Part shown: positions 1 to 9,800 of the stretch, piece by piece | Position numbering within the stretch: the first letter of the stretch is position 1 | Layout: each line of letters starts with the position of its first letter | Assembly: GCA_002336405.1 (NCBI GenBank) | Contig: DDEJ01000092.1 | Location: forward strand, 7,795-24,663 | From: Rhodobacteraceae bacterium UBA1957 | Lineage (GTDB): Bacteria > Pseudomonadota > Alphaproteobacteria > Rhodobacterales > Rhodobacteraceae | Direction: 5' to 3' | DNA length: 16,869 nucleotides | Program-made: the position numbers and the translations under genes | Notes under the pieces: generated by a model | Seen by the model: the letters and a program-made list of their open reading frames with translations, nothing else | What the model was told of the DNA's origin: nothing | Databases searched by the model: none

Positions 1-112
1 GGGGGCGGTTGTAAATGGATGGATTATAAAAGCGGCTGTCGCAGATCTGGCCCCAGCGTAAAAATGCCCTTCTGACACAGAAACACGGGTACACGGGCTT
101 TCAAAACAACTG
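1..112. other. Left edge: possible 3' end of a plus-strand gene
   Basis: No complete gene is visible. Two plus-strand frames are open from the window edge: one stops with TAA at 59-61 and ends ...AAVADLAPA, the other stops with TGA at 73-75. The first looks more protein-like, and if real it is the last 19 residues of a gene converging on the crotonase gene. A minus-strand frame is also open to the edge. The sequence alone does not choose between them. There is no hairpin followed by a T-run that would end the minus-strand operon here. Confidence 0.2.
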
Positions 113-889
113 TTACCGGCCTTCAAATACCGCAGGCCGTTTTTCCAGAAATGCCAGCACGCCCTCTTTGAAATCCCGAGTTTTGCCGCAATCGCCTTGA
201 AGCTTTGCCTCCAGCATCAATTGCTGTTCATAAGTGTTCTGCAAACTGTGGCTCAGCGCGGTTTTGGTATGGGTATAGGCAACCGACGGTCCGTTTGCCA
301 AATGTGCGGCGCGACTTTTCCATAGGGCATCGAACCCGTCTGGTGCGGCGACTTCCCATATCATCCCCCAATCCTCGGCCTGCTGGGCGCTGATTTTCTC
401 GGCAAACAGCGCAGCCCCCATTGCTTTGGCCATTCCCATGCGCCTTGGCAGCGTATAGGTGCCACCGGCATCTGGCATCAGGCCGATGCGGGTGAAAGCC
501 TGAGCAAAATACGCATTATCTGCAGCAATCACCACATCCGCTGCGAGTGCCAGATTGGCGCCTGCACCGGCCGCCGGACCGTTCACGGCGCTGATGGTGG
601 GAATAGGGCTATCGGTAATGGCCTGTAGCATCGGATTATATTGGTCTCGCAAACTGCGTTCAAGATCAATTTTTCCCACCACCCCGCTGTCGTTCAGATC
701 CTGACCGCTGCAAAACGCAATGCCCGCACCGGTCATCACCAAAACCCTCGCGACCTCGGTGCTGTGGCGGACCGCATGCAGAATTTCCGCCCGCATTTGC
801 GCGTTCAACGCGTTCATCACCTCCGGTCGGTCAAGGGTCAATACCGCAACATTGTCTTTAATATTTAAATCAATAGTTTCATATATCAT
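113..889 (-). CDS. Enoyl-CoA hydratase/isomerase family protein, PaaG-like
   Basis: A 258-aa crotonase-fold protein of normal length. The two oxyanion-hole segments are visible: FCSGQDL (residues 59-65) and the GPAAGAGANLALAAD stretch (104-118). The two glutamates used by classical enoyl-CoA hydratases are absent: the GGGCE-type position is Asn112 and the QPE-type position is Phe132. Instead there is an aspartate in LMPDAGG (Asp140), as in PaaG, the isomerase that converts ring-1,2-epoxyphenylacetyl-CoA to the oxepin. An isomerase role is therefore likelier than hydration, but no other paa genes are in the window and the true substrate is unknown. It is the last gene of the minus-strand run, 76 bases after ccmH. 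The Shine-Dalgarno before its ATG is weak, so it may depend on upstream translation or have its own start signal in that gap. Confidence 0.85.
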   Translation of the reverse strand: MIYETIDLNIKDNVAVLTLDRPEVMNALNAQMRAEILHAVRHSTEVARVLVMTGAGIAFCSGQDLNDSGVVGKIDLERSLRDQYNPMLQAITDSPIPTISAVNGPAAGAGANLALAADVVIAADNAYFAQAFTRIGLMPDAGGTYTLPRRMGMAKAMGAALFAEKISAQQAEDWGMIWEVAAPDGFDALWKSRAAHLANGPSVAYTHTKTALSHSLQNTYEQQLMLEAKLQGDCGKTRDFKEGVLAFLEKRPAVFEGR

Positions 890-965
890 CTCAGATCCAT
901 CACTCTTTTACACACTGTACATCCCGCAGCTTCAAGCTAGCAAAGAAGATCTTTAAATCCCAGTG

Positions 966-1424
966 TCAATCGTCCAGCAGTTTTCTCAGGGCCTCGGTCT
1001 CTTCTGCACTTAATGCGGCCGCAGCTGTTTGAGGGTCTTTTGCCCTGCGACGGGAAAACGACACAACGACCCCGGCGGCAAACAGCAGCGTCAACGGTCC
1101 GCTGGCCCACAGCAGCCAATTTGCGCCGGTACTATCGGGCTTGAGCAAGACGTATTCGCCGTAGCGCGTGACAACAAAGTTCATGACTTCTGTGTCACTG
1201 TCCCCAGTTTCCAAGCGCTCGCGCACCAAAAGGCGCAAGTCGCGGGCCAAACCGGCGTTGCTTTCATCAATGCTTTCGTTGCGACATACCAGACAGCGCA
1301 ATTGTTGTGACAAATTACGGGCACGTTGCTCAAGCGCGGGATCCGACAGCACCTCGTCCGGTTCAACCGCCCAGGCCGGTGCACAAAGCCACACCAGACA
1401 TAAGATGCATTTAATCGCTTTCAT
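966..1424 (-). CDS. ccmH: Cytochrome c maturation protein CcmH
   Basis: A 152-aa membrane-anchored thiol protein that keeps apocytochrome c haem-binding cysteines reduced for haem attachment in the periplasm. An N-terminal signal peptide (about residues 1-19, ending AWA) is followed by the family signature LRCLVCRN with Cys44 and Cys47 as the redox pair. A single membrane helix lies at about 103-123, followed by a short charged cytoplasmic tail. This is the short CcmH form without the C-terminal TPR (CcmI) domain, as is usual in alphaproteobacteria where CcmI is a separate protein. Its ATG overlaps the ccmF stop codon by four bases (ATGA), which indicates translational coupling with ccmF. Confidence 0.95.
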   Translation of the reverse strand: MKAIKCILCLVWLCAPAWAVEPDEVLSDPALEQRARNLSQQLRCLVCRNESIDESNAGLARDLRLLVRERLETGDSDTEVMNFVVTRYGEYVLLKPDSTGANWLLWASGPLTLLFAAGVVVSFSRRRAKDPQTAAAALSAEETEALRKLLDD

Positions 1425-3382
1425 TCGGCGGGAACCGTTGGCCGTGTTCTGGTTGCACCGGCCGCAACCCGTAGACGTTTATCACTTAAACTTAAAAGCC
1501 CGCCAAACGCCATCAAAAGCGCCCCAGCCCAAATCCAATTGGCCAGCGGTTTGATATAAGTGCGGACCACCCAGCCACCATTGACCTCAGGGTCGCCCAG
1601 CACCACATAGACATCGCGCATAATCCGATAATCGATTGCAGCCTCTGTTGTGGGCATTTTCGCAACAGGATAATAGCGTTTTTCCGGTGTAAGTTCAGCG
1701 ATAAGACGACGCCCCTTGCGCAGGGTGACTGTGCCCATTGTGGTCAGGTAATTGGGGCCACTGAGTTCTTCTACCTTGTCGAGTTGCAACGTATAGGCCC
1801 CAACTTGCCAAGGGGTCTTAAGTGCGGTCACCCGAATGTCCTCAACCTGCCAAGCGGTCATGCCGGCAATACCAAAAATTGTTACCCCAAGCCCGGCATG
1901 AGCGCAGGCTTTGCCCCAGTCGGCGCGCGGCAACCTCACCAATCGGCGCAGATCATGACTGCGTCCGGCCCGGGTCCATAATTCGGTCAGCGTACCAAAA
2001 ACCAACCAAGCCCCAAGAAACAAACCCACCGGTCCCAACAGGCTTCGACCGGTTTGCAGCGTCCACACCAGCCCTGCGCCCGCAAGCGCCAGCACCAGCG
2101 CCGGGATCAAGCGTTTCGTCACCCGTCCCAACCGAGCGCGTTTCCAAGGCAGAACAGATCCAAGCGGTAAAATCAAACCCAGCGCCACCACGAACGGAGT
2201 GAAGGCTTGATTGAAGAAAGGCGGGCCAACGCTGAGTTTGCGATCAAAGGCCAGCTCGGCCAGTAACGGCCAGATCGTGCCGATAAACACCACCAAGGCG
2301 CTGGCTGCCAATAGGATGTTGTTGCTGACCAGCGCGGCCTCGCGACTGACTAAAGAAAACACACCGCGCGCCTCCATCTCGCTAGAGCGCGCCGCAAACA
2401 ACGTCAGAGCACCCCCAATAAACAGCGCGAGAATAGCAAGAATAAAAACCCCCCGCTCTGGGTCATTGGCAAACGCGTGCACAGAGGTCAGCACGCCTGA
2501 TCGCACAATAAACGTGCCGGTCAAAGAAAACCCAAACGCCAGAATGGCCAATAGGATGGTCCAGTTTTTCAGGCTGTCACGTTTTTCAACCACAATCGCC
2601 GAATGCAACAGGGCCCCCGCCAGCAACCAAGGCATAAAGCTCGCGTTTTCAACCGGATCCCAAAACCAAAACCCGCCCCAGCCCAACTCGTAATAAGCCC
2701 ACCAACTGCCAAGCGCGATACCAATGGTTAAAAAGATCCATGCCGCCAAGGTCCAAGGCCGAACCCAGCGGCCCCATGCCGCATCTACGCGTCCCTCAAT
2801 CAAGGCTGCCACTGCAAATGAAAATGTCATGCTTAGGCCAACATAACCCAAATAAAGAAATGGCGGATGAAAGGCCAAGCCGACATCCTGCAGCAGAGGA
2901 TTGAGATCTTGGCCGTCAAACGGCGGCACTTCGAGGCGCAAAAACGGGTTCGAGGTGAAAATGATAAAGGCAAAGAACGCCACCGCGATGGCTGATTGCA
3001 CCGCCAGTACCCGGCTTTGCAAGGTGGGGGGCAAACGGTCGCCGAACCAAGCTGCGGTTGCACCAAACAATGTGACGATCAGAACCCAGAGCAACATCGA
3101 TCCCTCGTGATTGCCCCAGACGCCCGAAACTTTATACAGCATCGGTTTGAGAGAATGCGAGTTCAGCACCACAAGTCGCAGGCTGAAATCAGAGGTGACA
3201 AACCCATGGGTCAGCGCCGCAAACGCGCAGGCGGTTAGGGCAAACTGCAACAATGCCGCCTGCCCTGTCATTGCCATCCAGCCAGCCCAACGGTAGTGCG
3301 CCCCAACCAGACCACTGACCGTTTGGACACACGACAGCCCGAAGGCCAAAATAAGACAAAAATGTCCAAGTTCGATAATCAT
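1421..3382 (-). CDS. ccmF: Haem lyase CcmF (cytochrome c-type biogenesis)
   Basis: A 653-aa polytopic inner-membrane protein that takes haem from holo-CcmE and attaches it to the CXXCH motif of apocytochrome c, with CcmH and CcmI. The tryptophan-rich WWD haem-handling domain is clear at about residues 226-253 (WGGFWFWDPVEN). A conserved FHPP histidine is at 172, and many hydrophobic helices are spread over the whole length. The start is set at ATG 3382 because family members begin MI(I/V)ELGHF. An in-frame ATG at 3433 would add 17 residues and has a better Shine-Dalgarno (GAAGG, 6-base spacing), so the longer form is not excluded. The gene lies between ccmE and ccmH in the expected order. The ccmA, B, C, D and G genes are not in this window. 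Confidence 0.96.
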   Translation of the reverse strand: MIIELGHFCLILAFGLSCVQTVSGLVGAHYRWAGWMAMTGQAALLQFALTACAFAALTHGFVTSDFSLRLVVLNSHSLKPMLYKVSGVWGNHEGSMLLWVLIVTLFGATAAWFGDRLPPTLQSRVLAVQSAIAVAFFAFIIFTSNPFLRLEVPPFDGQDLNPLLQDVGLAFHPPFLYLGYVGLSMTFSFAVAALIEGRVDAAWGRWVRPWTLAAWIFLTIGIALGSWWAYYELGWGGFWFWDPVENASFMPWLLAGALLHSAIVVEKRDSLKNWTILLAILAFGFSLTGTFIVRSGVLTSVHAFANDPERGVFILAILALFIGGALTLFAARSSEMEARGVFSLVSREAALVSNNILLAASALVVFIGTIWPLLAELAFDRKLSVGPPFFNQAFTPFVVALGLILPLGSVLPWKRARLGRVTKRLIPALVLALAGAGLVWTLQTGRSLLGPVGLFLGAWLVFGTLTELWTRAGRSHDLRRLVRLPRADWGKACAHAGLGVTIFGIAGMTAWQVEDIRVTALKTPWQVGAYTLQLDKVEELSGPNYLTTMGTVTLRKGRRLIAELTPEKRYYPVAKMPTTEAAIDYRIMRDVYVVLGDPEVNGGWVVRTYIKPLANWIWAGALLMAFGGLLSLSDKRLRVAAGATRTRPTVPAE

Positions 3383-3476
3383 GTCACCAACTATAGATGG
3401 CATTTGCCAGGTCGCCAATCTTAATTGGCTCATTTGACGCCTTCGGGGTCGTGCCTAAAGGTCGCGGGTTGCTCAA

Positions 3477-3917
3477 TTATTCGGGGTTTTGATACACGCC
3501 TTGTTCGCGCAACGCGTCAACGACCTCTTTGGGCATATAGTCCTCGTCGTGTTTGGCGAGAATTTCACTGGCAGTGAACACCCCGTTATCAAAACGGCCC
3601 ATGGCAATCATCCCCTGATTTTCGGCGAATAAATCGGGCAGAATGCCACTGTACGTCACATCGATATCTTCAGCGCCATCGGTGACTGAAAAAGAGATCG
3701 CCAGCGCCTCGCCACGGATCAGAGACCCCTGTTTCACCAAACCGCCCAGCCGGAAGATTTCATTTGGGGATGGCGGATCTGCCAAGACCTGGCTTGGCGC
3801 CCGAAACAGGTTGATGCCATCTTTGAGAGCAAAACCAATCAAGCCCGTGGCCAGCGCCAAAAAAACTGCGCAGGCGACAATAACTTGAATACGCCGTGTT
3901 TTTTTCAACCCCTTCAT
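3477..3917 (-). CDS. ccmE: Cytochrome c maturation haem chaperone CcmE
   Basis: A 146-aa periplasmic haem chaperone anchored by one N-terminal helix (about residues 10-30, after a basic KKTRR start). It binds haem covalently and passes it to CcmF. The haem-attaching histidine is in the signature KHDEDYMP: His123, with Tyr127 as the usual axial ligand. The OB-fold beta-rich domain (about 45-125) is complete and the length is typical. The gene starts 7 bases after the argC stop codon and is followed 94 bases later by ccmF, so argC and ccmE are almost certainly co-transcribed. This is the histidine form; the cysteine variant is not present. Confidence 0.96.
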   Translation of the reverse strand: MKGLKKTRRIQVIVACAVFLALATGLIGFALKDGINLFRAPSQVLADPPSPNEIFRLGGLVKQGSLIRGEALAISFSVTDGAEDIDVTYSGILPDLFAENQGMIAMGRFDNGVFTASEILAKHDEDYMPKEVVDALREQGVYQNPE

Positions 3918-3924
3918 GGTGCGC

Positions 3925-4953
3925 TCAGGGGAAACATGGCGCCAACATCAAGCCAGCTGTTTCGGGCACACCCAACATTAAATTTGCATTTTGCAGGGCC
4001 TGACCGCTGCTGCCTTTGGTCAGATTGTCAAGCGCACCGATGACAATCGCACGCCCCGGAATGCGGTCGGCCGTCACACCAATATGGCAAAAGTTCGAGC
4101 CCCGCACGTGCCGCGTACTTGGGCTTTCACCAAAGTCTAAAACCTCGACAAAAGGCTCGTCAGCATAGGTTGCGTGCAGCGCACTATGAATAGCATCCGG
4201 ATCGCCTTTGACATAGCCAGTGGCAAGAATGCCGCGATTTGCAGGCACCAGATGTGGGGTGAACTGAATTTTCACCGGACGCCCGGCGACAGCGCTAAAT
4301 TCTTGGTCGAATTCACCCAAGTGCCGGTGCGTGCCCCCGAGCGCATAGGCGTGATACCCCTCAGACAATTCCGCATGCAGAAGATTTTCCTTAAGCGCAC
4401 GTCCAGCACCAGAAACGGCACATTTCAAATCAAGAATGATGTCATCAAGATCGATCAGCCCGCTGGCAATCAATGGCCGTAACATATACTGGCCAGTTGC
4501 GGCATTGCAGCCCGTTCCCGCCACCAAACGGGCAGAGATAATTTCATCCCTGTAGAATTCGGTCAGGCCATACACCGCCTCTTGCTGCAGGGCCGGTGCG
4601 TCATGGCTTTCGCCGTACCACGCCTCGTATTGCGCAGGATCACGCAGGCGAAAATCAGCGCTGAGATCGACAATCTTAAGGTCCGCCGGCAAGCTGGCAA
4701 TAATATTTTGAGAGGTTTTATGCGGCAAAGCACAGAAACACAAATCAATCTGACTAAAATCAATCGCGTCAGTTTTGACCAATAGGGGCAGATCCAAATG
4801 CCGCAGATGCGGGAAGACCTGCGCCAGTGATTGCCCAGCTTTGCGCTCGGCCCCCAGTGCCGCGATGGTAAAGCTGGGGTGCGTTGCCAGCAGTCTTATC
4901 AGTTCTGCACCGGTATAGCCCGATGCACCCAGAATTGCGATTTTATACGTCAT
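3925..4953 (-). CDS. argC: N-acetyl-gamma-glutamyl-phosphate reductase ArgC
   Basis: A 342-aa cytoplasmic enzyme that reduces N-acetylglutamyl phosphate to the semialdehyde with NADPH, the third step of arginine (ornithine) synthesis. The N-terminal Rossmann motif [10 protein letters not shown] (9-18) binds NADP. The catalytic cysteine is Cys149 in [10 protein letters not shown], and the conserved HRH histidines are at 209-211 in THRHLGEF. Length and layout fit the long (type 1) ArgC class. A good Shine-Dalgarno (AGAGG, 5-base spacing) precedes the ATG. The gene is 81 bases downstream of murI and 7 bases upstream of ccmE. No other arginine genes are nearby. Confidence 0.96.
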   Translation of the reverse strand: MTYKIAILGASGYTGAELIRLLATHPSFTIAALGAERKAGQSLAQVFPHLRHLDLPLLVKTDAIDFSQIDLCFCALPHKTSQNIIASLPADLKIVDLSADFRLRDPAQYEAWYGESHDAPALQQEAVYGLTEFYRDEIISARLVAGTGCNAATGQYMLRPLIASGLIDLDDIILDLKCAVSGAGRALKENLLHAELSEGYHAYALGGTHRHLGEFDQEFSAVAGRPVKIQFTPHLVPANRGILATGYVKGDPDAIHSALHATYADEPFVEVLDFGESPSTRHVRGSNFCHIGVTADRIPGRAIVIGALDNLTKGSSGQALQNANLMLGVPETAGLMLAPCFP

Positions 4954-5034
4954 TATAGCCTCTTACTGGGGCATATTAAAGCTTATCCCCTGCCGATTTA
5001 AGCTCCGTTTCATACCACATTTTCCGTCCACGGC

Positions 5035-5847
5035 TCACAGAGGATCAAACATAATCTCTCGTTTTAAGAACCGGGTAGCGTTATCAGACACCTGTCGCGG
5101 GCTCCCGGTGGTGATAAACCTCGACCGTTGACCCGCCCCGTGCATCTTCGGGTGTCTGACCAGATAATCTGCGAGGCTTTCAGATACAAGGCTGGCTTGC
5201 GAATAAACCTGCACCGCCGGTCCCAGTGCGTCTTTGAAAACTTGCTCCATCAGCGGATAATGCGTACAGCCTAAAATCGCGGCATCAGGCTGTGGCATCT
5301 TGCGCTTGAGCGCGTCCACATGCGAACGCACCAAAGCCTCGGCAAGGATCAGATCGCCCTCTTCGATCGCGTCGACAACACCGCCACAAGCTTGCGCCTC
5401 GACGTCCACGCCGATGGCGCGAAACGCCAGTTCTCGCTGAAAGGCACGGCTTGAGACAGTCGCCGGTGTAGCGAACAGCGCAACATGCTTGACTGCCACC
5501 TGACGGGGCGGTGAATTGTCGCCCCATCGCCGTTCGGTCAACGCCTCGATCAGGGGCACAAAGACCCCCAAAACACGCTTTTCAGGTGGCAACCAGCTTT
5601 CCTGCATCCGGCGCAAAGCCGCCGCCGATGCGGTGTTGCAGGCCAAAATCACCAGATCACAGCCGTTATCCCACAGGCATTCGACTGCGCGTGTGGTCAA
5701 ATCATAAATATCGTCTGCCGTGCGCACGCCGTATGGCGCATGTGAATTATCACCAAAATACACAAAAGGCACGTCGGGCATTCGTTTTGTCACTGCGTCC
5801 AGAACGGTCAAGCCACCGAGGCCAGAATCAAATATACCAACGGCCAT
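5035..5847 (-). CDS. murI: Glutamate racemase MurI
   Basis: A 270-aa cofactor-independent racemase that interconverts L- and D-glutamate to supply D-glutamate for peptidoglycan. The N-terminus shows the [11 protein letters not shown] signature with Asp7 and Ser8. The two catalytic cysteines are Cys70 in ACNTASA and Cys194 in LGCTHYP, the latter with its partner His196. Length is normal and nothing is missing. A clear Shine-Dalgarno (AAAGG, 6-base spacing) precedes the ATG. The start is only 11 bases after the acyltransferase stop codon, so the two genes are surely in one transcript. Confidence 0.96.
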   Translation of the reverse strand: MAVGIFDSGLGGLTVLDAVTKRMPDVPFVYFGDNSHAPYGVRTADDIYDLTTRAVECLWDNGCDLVILACNTASAAALRRMQESWLPPEKRVLGVFVPLIEALTERRWGDNSPPRQVAVKHVALFATPATVSSRAFQRELAFRAIGVDVEAQACGGVVDAIEEGDLILAEALVRSHVDALKRKMPQPDAAILGCTHYPLMEQVFKDALGPAVQVYSQASLVSESLADYLVRHPKMHGAGQRSRFITTGSPRQVSDNATRFLKREIMFDPL

Positions 5848-5858
5848 AACGGGCCTTT

Positions 5859-6743
5859 CTATTGTTGTTTTTTATACCAGTCTTCAAATTCGTAGCCATA
5901 GTCATAGTCATCAAAGGGCACGGGAGAAAGATCATAAGTTACTCTTCGGAGATAATCCATCAGCGCCGGCGAATCTTTGCTGCGGTCCTGTAATTGCTGC
6001 TGCGGGATCGGATCACCGATCACCAGACGGACCGGCGTATCAATACGTTTGCGAAATTCCTTCATCAGCAAGCCCAAACGCAGTGTAAAATGCATATGGC
6101 TGGCCATTTGAAACATCCAGCTGTTATTGCCATCAAAATAAACCGGCACGACCGTCGCGTTTGATCTAGCGATCATTCGCGCGGTAAATGTACGCCAGCT
6201 CGGATCTATCGGCTTGGCAAACAGTGTGCGCGCCGTCGATACTGTGCCACCGGGAAAGATGCCAATCGCACCACCATCAGCCAAAAAATCTAAAGCCTGC
6301 CTGCGGGTGTTTATATTGTCGCGCATCGCCTGTTTCGTGTCATCAAAAGACACTGGTAAAATGGAGCGATTCAGCTCATCAGACTTTTGAAACACTTTAT
6401 GAGCCAGAATGCGAAAATCCCCTCGCACTGACGACAAAATATGACCCAGCATGATCCCGTCGAGAATACCATAGGGATGGTTCGCGATTAAAATAACCGG
6501 ACCCGTTTTCGGAATATGATCAATCGACCCGCCAACCACATCCAATGACAACCCATAGCGTTCGACCATCACCTGCCAAAAATCGCGCCCCTGCGCCACT
6601 TCGTCTTGATACCCGCGCGCCCGTTTGATCAAGGTCAGACGTCCAGTGGCGTTCTCCAACAGCTTTATAACGATTTGACCGCGCTTGCTTTCTGCGGAAT
6701 GCGCATAGCTTATATCCTGCGCTGCGTGACGTTCCCGGCTCAT
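5859..6743 (-). CDS. Lysophospholipid acyltransferase family protein (PlsC/OlsA-like)
   Basis: A 294-aa glycerophospholipid-type acyltransferase. The catalytic block is NHPYGILDG (residues 88-96): His89 and Asp95 are separated by five residues, as in the haemolysin/OlsA-like branch, rather than four as in classical PlsC. The second conserved block is FPGGTVS (163-169), and a third hydrophobic VVPVYFDG block is at 198-205. The protein has no long N-terminal membrane helix, and its C-terminus is acidic and aromatic ([13 protein letters not shown]). It probably moves an acyl chain to a lysolipid at the inner membrane. The acceptor cannot be told: lysophosphatidate, or a lyso-aminolipid as for OlsA, are both possible. 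No olsB is adjacent. Shine-Dalgarno AAGGA lies 5 bases before the ATG, and the gene leads directly into murI. Confidence 0.85.
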   Translation of the reverse strand: MSRERHAAQDISYAHSAESKRGQIVIKLLENATGRLTLIKRARGYQDEVAQGRDFWQVMVERYGLSLDVVGGSIDHIPKTGPVILIANHPYGILDGIMLGHILSSVRGDFRILAHKVFQKSDELNRSILPVSFDDTKQAMRDNINTRRQALDFLADGGAIGIFPGGTVSTARTLFAKPIDPSWRTFTARMIARSNATVVPVYFDGNNSWMFQMASHMHFTLRLGLLMKEFRKRIDTPVRLVIGDPIPQQQLQDRSKDSPALMDYLRRVTYDLSPVPFDDYDYGYEFEDWYKKQQ

Positions 6744-6816
6744 ATCGTTCCTTTACTTATCGGACCCTGATAGGTGACCAATAAAACTAGGCATAATATT
6801 TCTATGACACTGTCGT

Positions 6817-9800
6817 TTATTCCGCAGCCTGCGCCAGATCGCCACCACCGCGGTGAAACCCCGCGAGCAATTCCTCTCGCCGCTTGCCGGCCTTGATCTT
6901 ATTGGCCTGTTTCACCGGACCAAACCCGCGAATGTCCGATGGCAAAGCGGCCAGTGCGACGGCGATCTCATGGGTATCGGGGGTCACGGCCGGAAGGATC
7001 GCTGCCATATCTTTTTCATATTGCGCAATCAGCGCTCGTTCCATCCGCCGCTCGGCCGTATAGCCGAACGGATCAAGAGCCGTGCCGCGCAACACCCGCA
7101 GCGCAGACAGCGCCCGTAGCGGCCCTAGCATCCATGGGCCAAAGCTGCGTTTTTGAGGTCGCCCGTCGCTGCCGATCTTGGACAATAAAGGCGGTGCCAG
7201 ATGGAAGGTCATCTCGAACGGCCCCTCAAAGGTTTGTGATGCTTTGGCGTAAGTGCCAAGATGCAAGCGCGCGACCTCGTATTCATCCTTATAGGCCAGC
7301 AGTTTATGATAACCTTTCGCCAGCGCAAGCTTTAGGTCGGGATCTGCAGTGCGCTCCAGCATCCGGGCATAGCGCCGACTGAGTTGATGACCCTGATAAG
7401 CCCGCAAATGCTTGGTCCGGATAGCTATTTTCTCATCCAGCGTCTGGGGCAATCTTACCACAGTGGGCGCGATCAACGCCGCGGCCTCGTCCGGAAATAA
7501 CGCCGACCAGCGCCCAATATCGAACGCACGTAAATTTTTATCAACCGCCGTCCCGTTTAAAGCGATGGCTTGTCGCAGCGCGTCGAGCGAGATCGGCAAA
7601 AGCCCCTGCTGCCAAGCTGCGCCAAAGATCAACATATTAGAATAAATAGAATCGCCCATGGTGATCCGAGCCAGTTCGGTGCTGTCCAATAACTGCACCC
7701 GATCCTGTAACCGGGCCTGCAGCGCTAGGCTCAGACGGTCTGTTGGGATGGTAAAGTCGGTGTCTCGGGTAAACTCGCCTGTGACGATATTATGTGCATT
7801 GACCACAGCACCGGTGCGACCAGCCTTGGTCAGACCCAGTGTTTTCGCAGCCGCACTTACCACCAGATCACCACCAATCAGTGCATCACATTCACCGGTG
7901 GCAACCCGTATCGCGGTGATATCCTCCGGCCGATTGGCAAGACGGCAATGAATATAGACAGCACCGCCTTTTTGCGCCAATCCAGCCATTTCCATCATGC
8001 CTGCACCCTTGCCATCGATCTGTGCCGCCTGCGCCAAAACCGCGCCGATGGTCACAACCCCGGTTCCGCCCACCCCCGTGATCACCACGTTGAAGGTCCT
8101 GTCGATGTTCGGCAAAACCGGTTCGGGCATCTGTGGCAAATCCAACTGCGCAGTTTCAGATTTGCGTATCTGTGCGCCCTTTAGCGTGACAAAAGATGGG
8201 CAAAACCCTTTGACACAGCTGAAATCTTTATTACAGGCGGATTGATCAATGGCCCGTTTGCGCCCCAATTCGGTTTCGACAGGGCTGATGGCCACACAGT
8301 TTGATTGCACCCCACAATCGCCACACCCTTCGCAGATGTCGGTATTGATAAATACCCGCTTGTCCGGATCGGGAAATTTACCGCGTTTGCGTCTGCGCCG
8401 CTTTTCGGCCGCGCAGGTCTGCAGATACAAGATGACGGAGACACCGTCATAACCGGCAAAGGTTTTTTGGACCGCATCCATTTCATCGCGTTCATGCACC
8501 GCCAAGCCTTTTGGAAAGCGTGCGAGATCAATGTCTTCTTTTTGGTCGTGCACCAAAGCGACATTGGCAATGCCCATGGCCAGCAATTCACGGGCAATAC
8601 GTGGCGCATCCAACGCGCCGTCATTGCCCTGACCGCCGGTCATTGCCACAGCATCATTATAGAGAATTTTATAGGTGACGGTTGTGCCCGCCGCCACCGC
8701 TGCGCGAATGGCTTGAATACCTGAGTGATTATAGGTGCCATCGCCGAGGTTTTGAAACACATGGTTACGGGTTGAAAACGGTGCCTCGCCGATCCAGTTG
8801 GCGCCTTCGCCACCCATATGGGTATAGCCAGAAGTTTCACGGTCCATCCACTGCGCCATATAATGACAGCCGATGCCGGCATAGGCGCGACTGCCCTCAG
8901 GCACTTTGGTTGAGGTGTTATGCGGACAACCGGCACAAAAATATGGTAATCTCGCAGCCAAATCCTGTGCATTGTCGGCGCGCCTTGAATCGCGCAGCGC
9001 CGCAAGCCCGACGTTGACAGCCTCAGTGGCGCAGTTTTCATCAATCAAGATTTCGCCAAGTTTTTCGGCAATCAAAAACGGGTCCAGCGCCCCGTGGATT
9101 GCAAACAATTCCTCCCCGCCTGCCCCCTTACGGGCACCAAAGACACGGGTGTCACGCCGGCTATCAAACAATGCCTCTTTGATCTGGACCTCGATCAGTT
9201 TGCGTTTTTCCTCAACAACAACAATCAAATCAAGACCATCTGCCCATTCGGACAGACCTCTGGTATCCAGCGGCCAAGTCTGCCCAACCTTATACGTGCT
9301 GATCCCCACCCGCAGTGCTTCGGGCGCATCAATGTTCAAAAGAGACAGCGCATGAGCCAGGTCCAGCCAGTTTTTTCCAGCCGCAATAAATCCAATCTTG
9401 GCCCCGGGTTTCCCCCAGACCCGCCGATCCATTTTATTGGCGTAAGAAAACGCCTCGGCCGCTTGCCGCTTAAAATTCACCAAACGAAATTCCTGATCAT
9501 GCGGTGTGTCAGGCAGGCGAATATTCAGACCATCTTCCGGCAGCGTGACCGTGGGGTGGATAAATTCAAGCCGGTGCGGATCACCGTTGACCACGGCTGT
9601 CGCCTCAACCGTGTCTTTCATCGTTTTGAGGCCGACCCACACCCCGGCAAAGCGCGACAGCGCATAGCCATAAAGACCAAAGTCCAACATCTCTTGAACG
9701 CCTGCCGGGCTGACCACTGGCATATAGGCATCAATCATGGCAAATTCGGATTGATGCAAGACGGTCGATGATTCACCTGTGTGGTCATCGCCCATGGCCA

